The notes under the pieces are model-generated. The model did no database searches. It was not told where the DNA came from and was given only the letters and a program-made list of their open reading frames with translations. A DNA stretch of 9,548 bases from positions 1-9,548 of the forward strand of contig JAICEH010000069.1 in assembly GCA_025924275.1 (NCBI GenBank), in the 5' to 3' direction. Positions 1 through 7,420 of this stretch are shown here, in pieces. The position numbers and the translations under genes are program-made. The first letter of the stretch is position 1, and every line of letters starts with the position of its first letter. Source of the DNA: Gemmatimonadales bacterium. GTDB lineage: Bacteria; Gemmatimonadota; Gemmatimonadetes; Gemmatimonadales; GWC2-71-9.

Positions 1-733
1 CGTCGCCGGCCAGGATGTACTCCCGGACGCGCTGGACGTCGCCCTCGAAGCGGGGGCCGGGGTAGTGGGTGGTGGCCTCCTGCCGCCGGGCGCCGTCGAG
101 CGGGAGCGGTGCCAGCGCCGACGGTACCGCGAGTCGCCCGAGCCAGGCGTCGAGCCGCGCGGCCGCCTCGGTCCAGGCGGCGCGGACCGCGGCCTCGCCC
201 GGACCCGCAGGCTCCGCGGTCGCGATCACGAAGGCGCGCTGGTAGAGGTTGTCGAGCACGAGCAGCGTGTCGCAGACCAGGAGCAGCGCATCGGGCAGGC
301 CGCGGTCGTCGGGCGGGCCGTCGGGCAGGCGCTCGAGGGTCCGGACCACGTCGTACCCGATCCAGCCGACCGCGCCCCCGGTGAAGCGCGGGAGGCCGGG
401 CAACGGCGCGGAGGGACCCCGGAGCCGGGCGCCGAGGTGCTCGAGGGGGGCGACCTCGCCGCCCTCCACCTGCCAGCCGCCGCCGGGCGTCCAGGCCTCC
501 ACGGTGCGGCCGCGGTAGCGCAGCACCTCGCGCGGCTCGGTGGCGAGGAAGCTGTACCGGGCCCAGCGCTCGCCGCCCTCCAGCGACTCGAGGAGGAAGC
601 CCCACGGTCCCCGGTGGAGCCGGGCGAAGGCCCCGACGGCGGTGACGCCGTCGAGGATCACCTCGCGGACCACCGGCACGCGCCGGTGTCCCGCGCGGGC
701 GAGCGCGGTGAAGGCCTCGTACGTCGTGTTCAT
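1..733 (-). CDS. trpE: Anthranilate synthase component I (TrpE), 5' part, truncated by window edge
   Basis: Catalyses the first committed step of tryptophan synthesis: chorismate plus an amino donor (ammonia delivered by TrpG) to anthranilate, in the cytoplasm. I read 244 codons from an ATG at 733-731. The N-terminal domain is clear: LLES at about residues 47-50, the element that forms the tryptophan feedback pocket in this family, followed by EGGERWARYSFLATEP, then GGAVGWIGYDVVRTLERLP at about 119-137. The visible part ends at FEGDVQRVREYILAGD (229-244), the typical opening of the chorismate-binding domain, so the catalytic half lies beyond the left edge. These motifs favour TrpE over PabB. 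The ATG overlaps the stop of the upstream lipoprotein gene (ATGA), and no strong Shine-Dalgarno precedes it, so translation is probably coupled. The gene reads leftward, so trpG or other trp genes may follow outside the window. Confidence 0.93.
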   Translation of the reverse strand, partial: MNTTYEAFTALARAGHRRVPVVREVILDGVTAVGAFARLHRGPWGFLLESLEGGERWARYSFLATEPREVLRYRGRTVEAWTPGGGWQVEGGEVAPLEHLGARLRGPSAPLPGLPRFTGGAVGWIGYDVVRTLERLPDGPPDDRGLPDALLLVCDTLLVLDNLYQRAFVIATAEPAGPGEAAVRAAWTEAAARLDAWLGRLAVPSALAPLPLDGARRQEATTHYPGPRFEGDVQRVREYILAGD

Positions 734-1326
734 CGTGGCGCCACCACCAGGTAGCGCCCGGTGCCGGGGATGGCGGCGGCGAGGTTGTCGGCGGCGGGCC
801 GGGTGGAGGGGAGGAGCGCCACGCGGCCCTCGGGCAGGGCCTGGCCCACCACGAGCGCCTGCTCGTAGAGGACGTCGCTCCCGTAGCGCTCGCGGGCGCC
901 GGCCGGCGCGGCGAAGTGCTGCGGGTACTTGAAGACGACGCGTGCCACCGGGCGGAGCGTGGCCGAAGTGGTGAACTCGAGTCCGTAGACGCCGGGCACG
1001 ACGGTGACGCGCACCTCGACCTCGCCGCCTCCCTCGAAGGCGCCGGCAGGGAAGTGCAGCTCGGCGAAGGGGCTGTTGTCGGGCGGGGCGTGGCGGAGGA
1101 TGATCACCCGCGGTGTGGCGGGGTCGAAGCGCACGACGGTGTCGGCCGGCGGGGCGCCGAAGGCCTCGAGGACGAAGAGGCGGTCCTCGGCCAGCACCGC
1201 GGTGGGCACCGGGGCCGGCGACTCGCCCGGGGCCGCCTCGCCGCCGCCGCCCGCGCGGCCGCAGGCGAGGAGTGCCGTTGCCGCGGCCAGCAGGCCTCCG
1301 GATATTGCCGGGGAATGTCGCGCCAC
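730..1326 (-). CDS. Small predicted lipoprotein, function unknown, overlapping trpE
   Basis: A 198-residue protein from a GTG at 1326-1324. The start is supported by AGAGGA at 1339-1334 (7-nt spacing) and by what follows: a short arginine/histidine N-region, a hydrophobic stretch GLLAAATALL and a lipobox LLAC with the lipidated cysteine at residue 22. A glycine/proline-rich tether (about 23-42) leads into a compact, beta-rich domain (about 45-198) with segments such as DTVVRFDPATPRVIILRH, EVEVRVTVVPGVYGLEF and ARVVFKYP. It is therefore expected to sit in the envelope, anchored to a membrane. I do not recognise the family. Its TGA shares bases with the trpE ATG, an odd partner for a lipoprotein. 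Its first 12 bp overlap, on the opposite strand, the first codons of the barrel gene. A coding signal is clear, but the function is unknown. Confidence 0.82.
   Translation of the reverse strand: MARHSPAISGGLLAAATALLACGRAGGGGEAAPGESPAPVPTAVLAEDRLFVLEAFGAPPADTVVRFDPATPRVIILRHAPPDNSPFAELHFPAGAFEGGGEVEVRVTVVPGVYGLEFTTSATLRPVARVVFKYPQHFAAPAGARERYGSDVLYEQALVVGQALPEGRVALLPSTRPAADNLAAAIPGTGRYLVVAPR
1278..1306 (+). promoter_or_regulatory. Predicted sigma70-type promoter of the barrel gene, implying a leaderless mRNA
   Basis: TTGCCG at 1278-1283 (4 of 6 matches to TTGACA) and GATATT at 1301-1306 (4 of 6 to TATAAT) are separated by exactly 17 bp. GATATT stands out as AT-rich in an otherwise GC-saturated stretch. 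Transcription from it would begin near 1313-1315, at or next to the ATG at 1315, so the message would be leaderless. That would explain why no properly spaced Shine-Dalgarno precedes this ATG; the GGGGA there abuts it. The promoter lies inside the coding region of the divergent lipoprotein gene. It rests on sequence match alone. Confidence 0.5.
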
Positions 1327-3354
1327 CTGGCCGTCCTCTCGGTGCTGGCCCTCGCCGCCTCCACCGCGCCCGCCGCCGCCCAGCCGCGCGACGATCCGGC
1401 CGCCCGCGCGCTGGCCGAGCGCGCCACCCGGCGCCGGCTGGCGGCCCAGGGCGACTCCGCGCTGCAGAGCTGGTCCGCGGTGGCGCGCGGCTTCGTCTTC
1501 TTCCTCGCGCAGGTGGGCGAGGGGCTCGCCGACCCGCCCCGCCTGGTCAAGGCGGACGAGCTGGCGGTCGAAGTGTACTGGCGCGCGCCGGGGCCCCACA
1601 AGCAGGTCATCCGCGCCTGGCGCGACGGCCGCTGGCTGCCGACGCGGGTGCAGTACCATCGCGACCACCTCGGCATCGTCACCGGCGACTTCGGCCCGCT
1701 CATCCGGCTGGGCGACGGCGAGGAGGTCCGCGCCGTCCCCCATCCCCTGAGCCCGGTCGGGCTCGGGCTCTATGTCTTCGCGCTGAGCGACTCGCTGGCC
1801 ATCCGCGGGCCGGACGGGGAGCTCGCGGTCCGGGTGCTCTCGGTGCGGCCGAGGGACTTCGACCGGCCCGCGGTGGTGGGGGAGCTCTTCCTCGACGCCG
1901 CCACCGCGGAGGTGGTGCGCTTCCGGTTCGGGTTCACCCCCGCGGCCTACCTCGACGACGACGTCGAGGACATCGCCGTGGTGCTGGAGAACGGCCGCTG
2001 GGAGGGCCGATGGTGGCTCCCGCTCCGGCAGGAGGTCGAGATCCGCCGCCGCAGCGAGTGGCTCGACTTCCCGGCCCGCGGCATCATCCGCGGGCGGTGG
2101 GAGATCGGCGAGTACGCCTTCAACCAGTCCATTCCCGACTCGCTGCTCCGCGGCCCGGCGATCGGCGGGCTCCGGGCGCCGGACAGCGCCGGGACGTGGG
2201 ACCGGCCGCTCGAGGAGGCGATCGCCGGCGTGGCCGAGCCGGTGACGCGCGAGGATCTCGCGGCCCTCCGCCGCGACCTGGAGCGGCTCGCGGGGCCGCA
2301 GGCGCTCTCCGGGCTTGCCGCGACGCGGCCCGCGATCGGCTCGGTGAGCGAGGTGGCGCGGGTGACGCGGGTCCAGGGCCTCACCCTCGGCGCCGGCTGG
2401 ACCTTCGCCTCGAAGGACCGGCGGCTCGCGCTCCGGCCGAAGGCGGCCTACGGCTTCGCCGACGGCCGGTTCACCGGGGCGCTCCGGCTCGACGCCGGCC
2501 TCGGGGCCACGGCACTCCACGCCGAGGCGAGGCGGCAGGTGCGGGACGCGGGCGACCTCGCGGTGATCTCGCCGGTGCTCAACAGCATCCTGGCCCAGGT
2601 GGGGGGCCAGGACTTCGGGGACTGGCTGCTCGAGGAGGCGATCGAGGCAGGCGTGGCGCGGGCGCTGGGTGGCCGGGAGCGGGCGACGCTCTCCCTCGCC
2701 GCCGGGCGGACCCGGTCGCTCGCGGTGGCGGCCGAGCCCTGGGGCGGCAGCTATCGGCCGAACCCTGCGCTGGGCGCGGGGGACGCGGTCACCGCGACGC
2801 TCGCGCTGGAGCGGCGGGCGACGGGCGGCCTGGCCCGGCGCGACCTGTCCGGCCGGGTGGCCGTGGAGGCCGCCACCGGCGATGCCGAGTGGGTGCGGGC
2901 CAGCGTCGAGCTCGAGGCGCGTTGGCCCGCGGGGCCGGGCGGGCTCCTGCTCCGCGCCGCCGGCCTCGCCGGGGGCGCCGAGCTGCCGGCGTGGCGGGGC
3001 CAGCCGCTCGGCGGCCGGGGCACGCTGGTGGGCGAGGAGTTCCGCGCCTTTGGCGGCCGGCGCGGCGGGCTGGCGCATCTGGAGTGGCGCGTCGCCGTGC
3101 CGGTTCCGGAGATCACCGTGGGTGGCGTCGTCGGGACGGGGCGGCTGCTCCTGGCGCCGTTTGCCGCGGCGGGCTGGGCGGAGGGCGCCCTCCCCGGCGC
3201 GCCGTGGGAACCGACCGACGGCGTCCGCCCCGTGGCGGGGCTGGCGCTCGAATGGCCGATGGGCCTGCTGCGGATCGAGGCGGGCGTCGCACTCCGCACC
3301 GGTGAGGCGGGCGTCACGGTGGACGTGGGTCGCGCGTGGTGGACCATCCTCTGA
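1315..3354 (+). CDS. Predicted outer-membrane beta-barrel protein with a DUF5686-like soluble N-domain
   Basis: A 679-residue exported protein. The ATG at 1315 gives a clean Sec signal peptide, with cleavage expected after AAAQ at about residue 23. Residues about 50-280 form a soluble domain with alternating beta segments, including VVGELFLDAATAEVVRFRF (188-206) and WWLPLRQEVEIRR (233-245). These recall the LolA/DUF5686-type region that precedes barrels in some envelope proteins. From about 343 to the end, repeated amphipathic strands appear. PLGGRGTLVGEEFRAFGG (564-581) followed by HLEWRVAVPVPEI resembles the last strands of Omp85-like surface-antigen barrels. The C-terminus is ...RAWWTIL, hydrophobic but not the usual terminal F or W. 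No POTRA domains are evident. It is probably co-transcribed with the diguanylate cyclase 10 bp downstream. The family assignment is tentative; the barrel and export are better supported. Confidence 0.8.
   Translation: MSRHLAVLSVLALAASTAPAAAQPRDDPAARALAERATRRRLAAQGDSALQSWSAVARGFVFFLAQVGEGLADPPRLVKADELAVEVYWRAPGPHKQVIRAWRDGRWLPTRVQYHRDHLGIVTGDFGPLIRLGDGEEVRAVPHPLSPVGLGLYVFALSDSLAIRGPDGELAVRVLSVRPRDFDRPAVVGELFLDAATAEVVRFRFGFTPAAYLDDDVEDIAVVLENGRWEGRWWLPLRQEVEIRRRSEWLDFPARGIIRGRWEIGEYAFNQSIPDSLLRGPAIGGLRAPDSAGTWDRPLEEAIAGVAEPVTREDLAALRRDLERLAGPQALSGLAATRPAIGSVSEVARVTRVQGLTLGAGWTFASKDRRLALRPKAAYGFADGRFTGALRLDAGLGATALHAEARRQVRDAGDLAVISPVLNSILAQVGGQDFGDWLLEEAIEAGVARALGGRERATLSLAAGRTRSLAVAAEPWGGSYRPNPALGAGDAVTATLALERRATGGLARRDLSGRVAVEAATGDAEWVRASVELEARWPAGPGGLLLRAAGLAGGAELPAWRGQPLGGRGTLVGEEFRAFGGRRGGLAHLEWRVAVPVPEITVGGVVGTGRLLLAPFAAAGWAEGALPGAPWEPTDGVRPVAGLALEWPMGLLRIEAGVALRTGEAGVTVDVGRAWWTIL
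1334..1339 (-). promoter_or_regulatory. Ribosome binding site AGAGGA of the lipoprotein gene
   Basis: On the minus strand AGAGGA stands 7 nt before the GTG at 1326. It decides the start, because no good ATG lies nearby and this start gives a complete lipoprotein signal peptide. The site lies inside the signal-peptide codons of the opposite-strand barrel gene. Confidence 0.6.
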
Positions 3355-3360
3355 GGCGGA
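3354..3360 (+). promoter_or_regulatory. Ribosome binding site AGGCGGA of the diguanylate cyclase gene
   Basis: AGGCGGA begins on the last base of the barrel-gene TGA and ends 4 nt before the ATG at 3365. It fixes this ATG as the cyclase start and suggests the two genes are translated from one transcript by re-initiation. Confidence 0.55.
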
Positions 3361-3364
3361 TCCG

Positions 3365-4513
<1,149 letters not shown>

Positions 4514-4522
4514 CGCGCCCTA

Positions 4523-4537
4523 CCCGGGGCCCCCGGG
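4523..4537. repeat. GC inverted repeat downstream of the cyclase gene
   Basis: CCCGGGG at 4523-4529 and CCCCGGG at 4531-4537 are perfect inverted copies around a single C. As RNA this would fold as a 6-bp stem with a 3-nt loop, 9 nt after the cyclase stop. There is no U-tract directly after it, so it is at best a weak terminator. It may instead be an operator, as it lies just upstream of the -10-like TATCTT. Confidence 0.4.
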
Positions 4538-4543
4538 GCGGCC

Positions 4544-4549
4544 TATCTT
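4544..4549 (+). promoter_or_regulatory. Possible -10 element (TATCTT) of the ATPase-receiver gene
   Basis: TATCTT matches TATAAT at 4 of 6 positions and is the main AT-rich element in the 86-bp gap. A start near 4556 would give a leader of about 44 nt before the ATG at 4600. No convincing -35 is seen at the right distance (TACCCG at 4521-4526), and no Shine-Dalgarno precedes 4600. Read-through from the cyclase gene is equally possible. Confidence 0.35.
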
Positions 4550-4599
4550 TCGTCCATTGCGCCAGTTACAGGACCGCTCCCCCGCGTCCCGGTACCGCG

Positions 4600-6876
4600 A
4601 TGCCCTTCACCGACGAGTGGCTCCTCCCGTCCGTCGAACCGCTGGTGCCCCCCGACACGATGGCCGGGCTCCAGCGGGAACAGGCCAGCGCCACGCTCTC
4701 CCTCTGGGAGGCGCTGGTCCACCGCCGCGCGCTCACCGACCAGCAGATCCTCCAGGCGATCGCCCAGCGCTTCCGCCTCCCGGTGGCGGACCTCTCGAGC
4801 CCCGAGCTCGAGGCCCGCGTGGCCGTGCCGGAGTCACTGGCCCGGAAGCACCACATCCTGCCGCTCCGGATCAGCGACGCGGTGCTCGAGGTGGCCACCT
4901 CGAACCCCTTCGACATCAATGCCGAGAAGGAGCTGGCGTTCGCGACCGGGCGCGAGGTGCGGATGGCGCTCGCCCCGCCGGTCCGGCTGCGGGAGAAGAT
5001 CGACGAGCTGTACCGCCCGGAGGAAGTGCTCAGCAGGCTCCTCGGGGGGATGGACGAGACCACGGTGCGGCAGCTCACCGACGAGCCCGACGACGTGCAC
5101 GTGTCGGCGGACGAGGCCAGCGCCCGGCCGATCATCCGGCTGGTGGACATGCTGCTGGCCGACGGCGTCTCCAGCCGCGCGAGCGACATCCACATCGAGC
5201 CGACCGAGAGCGGCGTCGTGGTCCGCTACCGGATCGACGGGGTGCTGCGGCAGGTGATGCGGGTCCCGCGGAACGCCGGGCTCCCCGTGATCTCCCGGGT
5301 GAAGATCATGAGCGGGCTCGACATCGCCGACCGGCTCCGACCGCAGGACGGGCGCGCCCGGGTCCAGGTGAACCAGGAGAAGATCGACCTCCGGGTCTCC
5401 ACCCTCCCGGCCTCGCTGGGCGAGAAGGTCGTCATCCGGATCCTGAACGCCAAGGCCACGGTGCTGGCGCTCGAGGCGCTCGGCCTGCACGACGACGAGC
5501 GGCGGCAGCTCACCCGGCTCCTCGACCACAAGGAGGGGATCGTGCTGGTGACCGGGCCCACCGGCTCGGGCAAGACCACCACGCTCTACTCCGCCATCCG
5601 GCTCATCCAGGGCGAAGGCGTCAACATCATCACGGTCGAGGACCCGGTGGAGTACAAGCTGGGCCAGAACATCGTGCAGGTGCAGGTGAACGAGAAGGCG
5701 GGGCTCACGTTCGCCTCGGCGCTCCGGTCGATCCTGCGGCAGGACCCCGACGTCGTGCTGGTGGGCGAGATCCGCGACCGGGAGACGGCGCAGATCGCGG
5801 TGCAGGCCTCGCTCACCGGGCATCTGGTGCTCTCGACGCTCCACACCAACGACGCGCCCAACGCGATCACCCGCCTGGTGGACATGGGGATCGAGCCGTA
5901 CAAGCTCGGCTCGGCGCTTCGCGGCGTGGTGGCCCAGCGGCTGATGCGCCGCCTGTGCCCGGCGTGCCGGGAGGCGCTGCCGGTGCCGGCGGGCGAGCTG
6001 GTGCCGGAGCAGGCGCGGTCGCGGGTGCCGGCCGACGCCCAGCTCTACAGGGCCGTCGGCTGCGCCGAGTGTGCCCAGACCGGCTACCGGGGGCGCTTCA
6101 GCATCACCGAGATCCTGGCGATGAGCCAGGAGCTGGAGCAGCTCATCGGCGAGGGGGGGACGGCGGACCGGATCGGCCGCCTGGCCCGGCGGACCGGGAT
6201 GAAGTCGCTCTGGGAGAGCGGCCTCCGGCACGTGCTGGCGGGCGAGACCTCGCTCGACGAGCTGCTCCGGGTGACGGACATCCCGGGACACGGGGGGCTG
6301 GATGGCCCCGGGAGCGACGGAGCGGCGGCAGGACGAGGCGAGGGCGCCGTCGTCGCCGCACCGCCCCGGCGTCCTGCCGCCCCGCCGACAGCAGCCGAGC
6401 CGCCGAGCCGCCGGGCGGCCGAGGTGGACCTCTCGGCCGCCTTCGACCTGCTCGAGGACGACGCGACGGCCGCCCCGCCCGTGGCCCCGGAGGGCCGCCG
6501 CGGCGTGCGGGTGCTGCTGGTGGACGACGAGGACGCCCTCCGCAAGGTGATGCGCGACTTGCTCGAGCGCGACGGTTTCGACGTGAGCGAGGCCCGGGAC
6601 GGGGTCGAGGCGCTGGACCAGGCCGACCGGAACGCGCCGGACATCATCGTGCTGGACCTCAACCTCCCGGGGCTCCCGGGGTACGACGTGCTCAAGCGGC
6701 TGCGGGCGCATCCCGCCACGGCGAGGATCCCGGTCGTGGTGCTCACCGCCAAGGGGGACGAGGACAACGAGGTCCGGGTGTTCGAGCTGGGGGCGGACGA
6801 CTTCCTCACCAAGCCCTTCCGGGCCCGCGCCCTCTCGGCCCGGCTCGAGGCGGTGCTGGGCCGACGGCGCCCGTGA
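4600..6876 (+). CDS. PilB/GspE-family assembly ATPase fused to a C-terminal receiver domain
   Basis: A 758-residue hexameric-motor ATPase expected to drive type IV pilus or type II secretion assembly from the cytoplasmic side. An MshEN/T2SSE N-domain covers about 30-150. The ATPase core has ASDIHIEP (194-201), Walker A GPTGSGKTTTL (319-329), the Asp box ITVEDPVEY (344-352), Walker B DPDVVLVGEIRDRE (382-395) and the His box TGHLVLSTLHTNDA (406-419). A zinc tetracysteine follows (C453, C456, C488, C491). After a proline/alanine-rich linker (about 563-635) comes a complete receiver domain (636-756): acidic D642/D643, phospho-acceptor D686, T716 and K738, with no output domain after it. Family members usually end near residue 560, so the receiver is an added regulatory module. 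No pil or gsp partner is visible, so pilus versus secretion is unresolved. The start was chosen for coding character; RBS evidence is absent, and M21 is an alternative. Confidence 0.92.
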   Translation: MPFTDEWLLPSVEPLVPPDTMAGLQREQASATLSLWEALVHRRALTDQQILQAIAQRFRLPVADLSSPELEARVAVPESLARKHHILPLRISDAVLEVATSNPFDINAEKELAFATGREVRMALAPPVRLREKIDELYRPEEVLSRLLGGMDETTVRQLTDEPDDVHVSADEASARPIIRLVDMLLADGVSSRASDIHIEPTESGVVVRYRIDGVLRQVMRVPRNAGLPVISRVKIMSGLDIADRLRPQDGRARVQVNQEKIDLRVSTLPASLGEKVVIRILNAKATVLALEALGLHDDERRQLTRLLDHKEGIVLVTGPTGSGKTTTLYSAIRLIQGEGVNIITVEDPVEYKLGQNIVQVQVNEKAGLTFASALRSILRQDPDVVLVGEIRDRETAQIAVQASLTGHLVLSTLHTNDAPNAITRLVDMGIEPYKLGSALRGVVAQRLMRRLCPACREALPVPAGELVPEQARSRVPADAQLYRAVGCAECAQTGYRGRFSITEILAMSQELEQLIGEGGTADRIGRLARRTGMKSLWESGLRHVLAGETSLDELLRVTDIPGHGGLDGPGSDGAAAGRGEGAVVAAPPRRPAAPPTAAEPPSRRAAEVDLSAAFDLLEDDATAAPPVAPEGRRGVRVLLVDDEDALRKVMRDLLERDGFDVSEARDGVEALDQADRNAPDIIVLDLNLPGLPGYDVLKRLRAHPATARIPVVVLTAKGDEDNEVRVFELGADDFLTKPFRARALSARLEAVLGRRRP

Positions 6877-7343
6877 CCGAGGCGCGGGCCGGGCTGGTGG
6901 ACCTCTACCCGCTGCGGCAGGGCCCCGCGGGGCTCGAGGCACTGGTCCTCCGCCGCGGGCCCGGGGGCCGCTGCCCCGGCTCCTGGGAGGCGGTGCACGG
7001 GCACGTGGAGGCCGGCGACCCGTCGGCGGCGCACGCGGCCCTCCGCGAGCTGGCCGAGGAGACGGGCCTCCCCGCCGAGCGGCTCTACAACCTGAGCCGG
7101 GCGGAGGCGTTCTGGGTGCAGGCGGGCGACCGGGTGCAGCTGGTGCCCGCCTTCGCGGCCTTCGTGACCTCCGACATCCCGGTGCGGCTCTCCGGGGAGC
7201 ACGACGCGGCGGAGTGGCTGCCCATCGAGGTGGCGCGGGAGCGATGCACCTGGCCCCGGAGCGACCGCGCGCTCGGCGACGCGGCCCGGCTCCTCGCGGC
7301 GGGCCACGCCGGGCCGGTGGAGGACGTGTTGCGGGTGTGGTAG
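6873..7343 (+). CDS. Nudix hydrolase with a slightly atypical Nudix box
   Basis: A 156-residue protein predicted to hydrolyse a nucleoside diphosphate linked to another moiety, using divalent metal. The GTG at 6873 overlaps the ATPase stop (GTGA), so translation is probably coupled. The fold is recognisable: an opening strand AGLVDLYPLRQG, WEAVHGHVEAGD (38-49) and the helix ALRELAEETGL (56-66) with the metal-binding RE at 58-59 and EE at 62-63. Compared with GX5EX7REUXEEXGU, the first Glu is replaced by Asp49 and there is one extra residue before RE. The C-terminal EHDAAEWLPIEVA is typical of the family. The general look recalls NudB-like dATP/dihydroneopterin triphosphate pyrophosphatases, but the substrate cannot be set from sequence. 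The link to the ATPase-receiver gene may be only operonic. Confidence 0.85.
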   Translation: MTEARAGLVDLYPLRQGPAGLEALVLRRGPGGRCPGSWEAVHGHVEAGDPSAAHAALRELAEETGLPAERLYNLSRAEAFWVQAGDRVQLVPAFAAFVTSDIPVRLSGEHDAAEWLPIEVARERCTWPRSDRALGDAARLLAAGHAGPVEDVLRVW

Positions 7344-7353
7344 GGGGATTGCC

Positions 7354-7395
7354 GGTGGTCGGCGGCTGGTGGTCGGCGGCTGGTGATCGGCGGCT
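7354..7395. repeat. Three tandem 14-bp repeats after the Nudix gene
   Basis: GGTGGTCGGCGGCT occurs at 7354-7367 and 7368-7381, then as GGTGATCGGCGGCT (one change) at 7382-7395, followed by a decayed GGCTCCC. Each 14-mer is two related heptamers (GGTGGTC, GGCGGCT), so the array probably grew from a 7-bp unit. It fills most of the 77-bp gap between the Nudix stop and the beta-helix start. No promoter is evident in this gap. Confidence 0.85.
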
Positions 7396-7406
7396 GGCTC
7401 CCTTCT

Positions 7407-7412
7407 GGAGAG
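7407..7412 (+). promoter_or_regulatory. Ribosome binding site GGAGAG of the beta-helix gene
   Basis: GGAGAG ends 8 nt before the ATG at 7421. It supports this ATG, which also begins a complete signal peptide. Confidence 0.6.
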
Positions 7413-7420
7413 ATTCGTCG

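Noticed and set aside
65..754. Plus-strand frames opposite trpE
   Set aside because: The minus-strand frame encodes clear TrpE motifs; the plus-strand products are low-complexity.
916..1314. Upstream extension of the barrel gene in frame
   Set aside because: It is antisense to the lipoprotein gene, has no export signal at its start, and would bury the clean signal peptide that begins at 1315.
1327..3078. Long open minus-strand frame continuing upstream of the lipoprotein start
   Set aside because: It runs antisense to the barrel gene and is rich in Arg, Pro, Glu and Ala in low-complexity runs with no domain. Very high GC keeps stop codons rare, so such shadows are expected. The lipobox and ribosome site place the real start at 1326.
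7354..7395. Possible attachment site or transposon end
   Set aside because: There is no matching copy elsewhere in the window, no integrase or transposase, and no target-site duplication. It is a tandem array.
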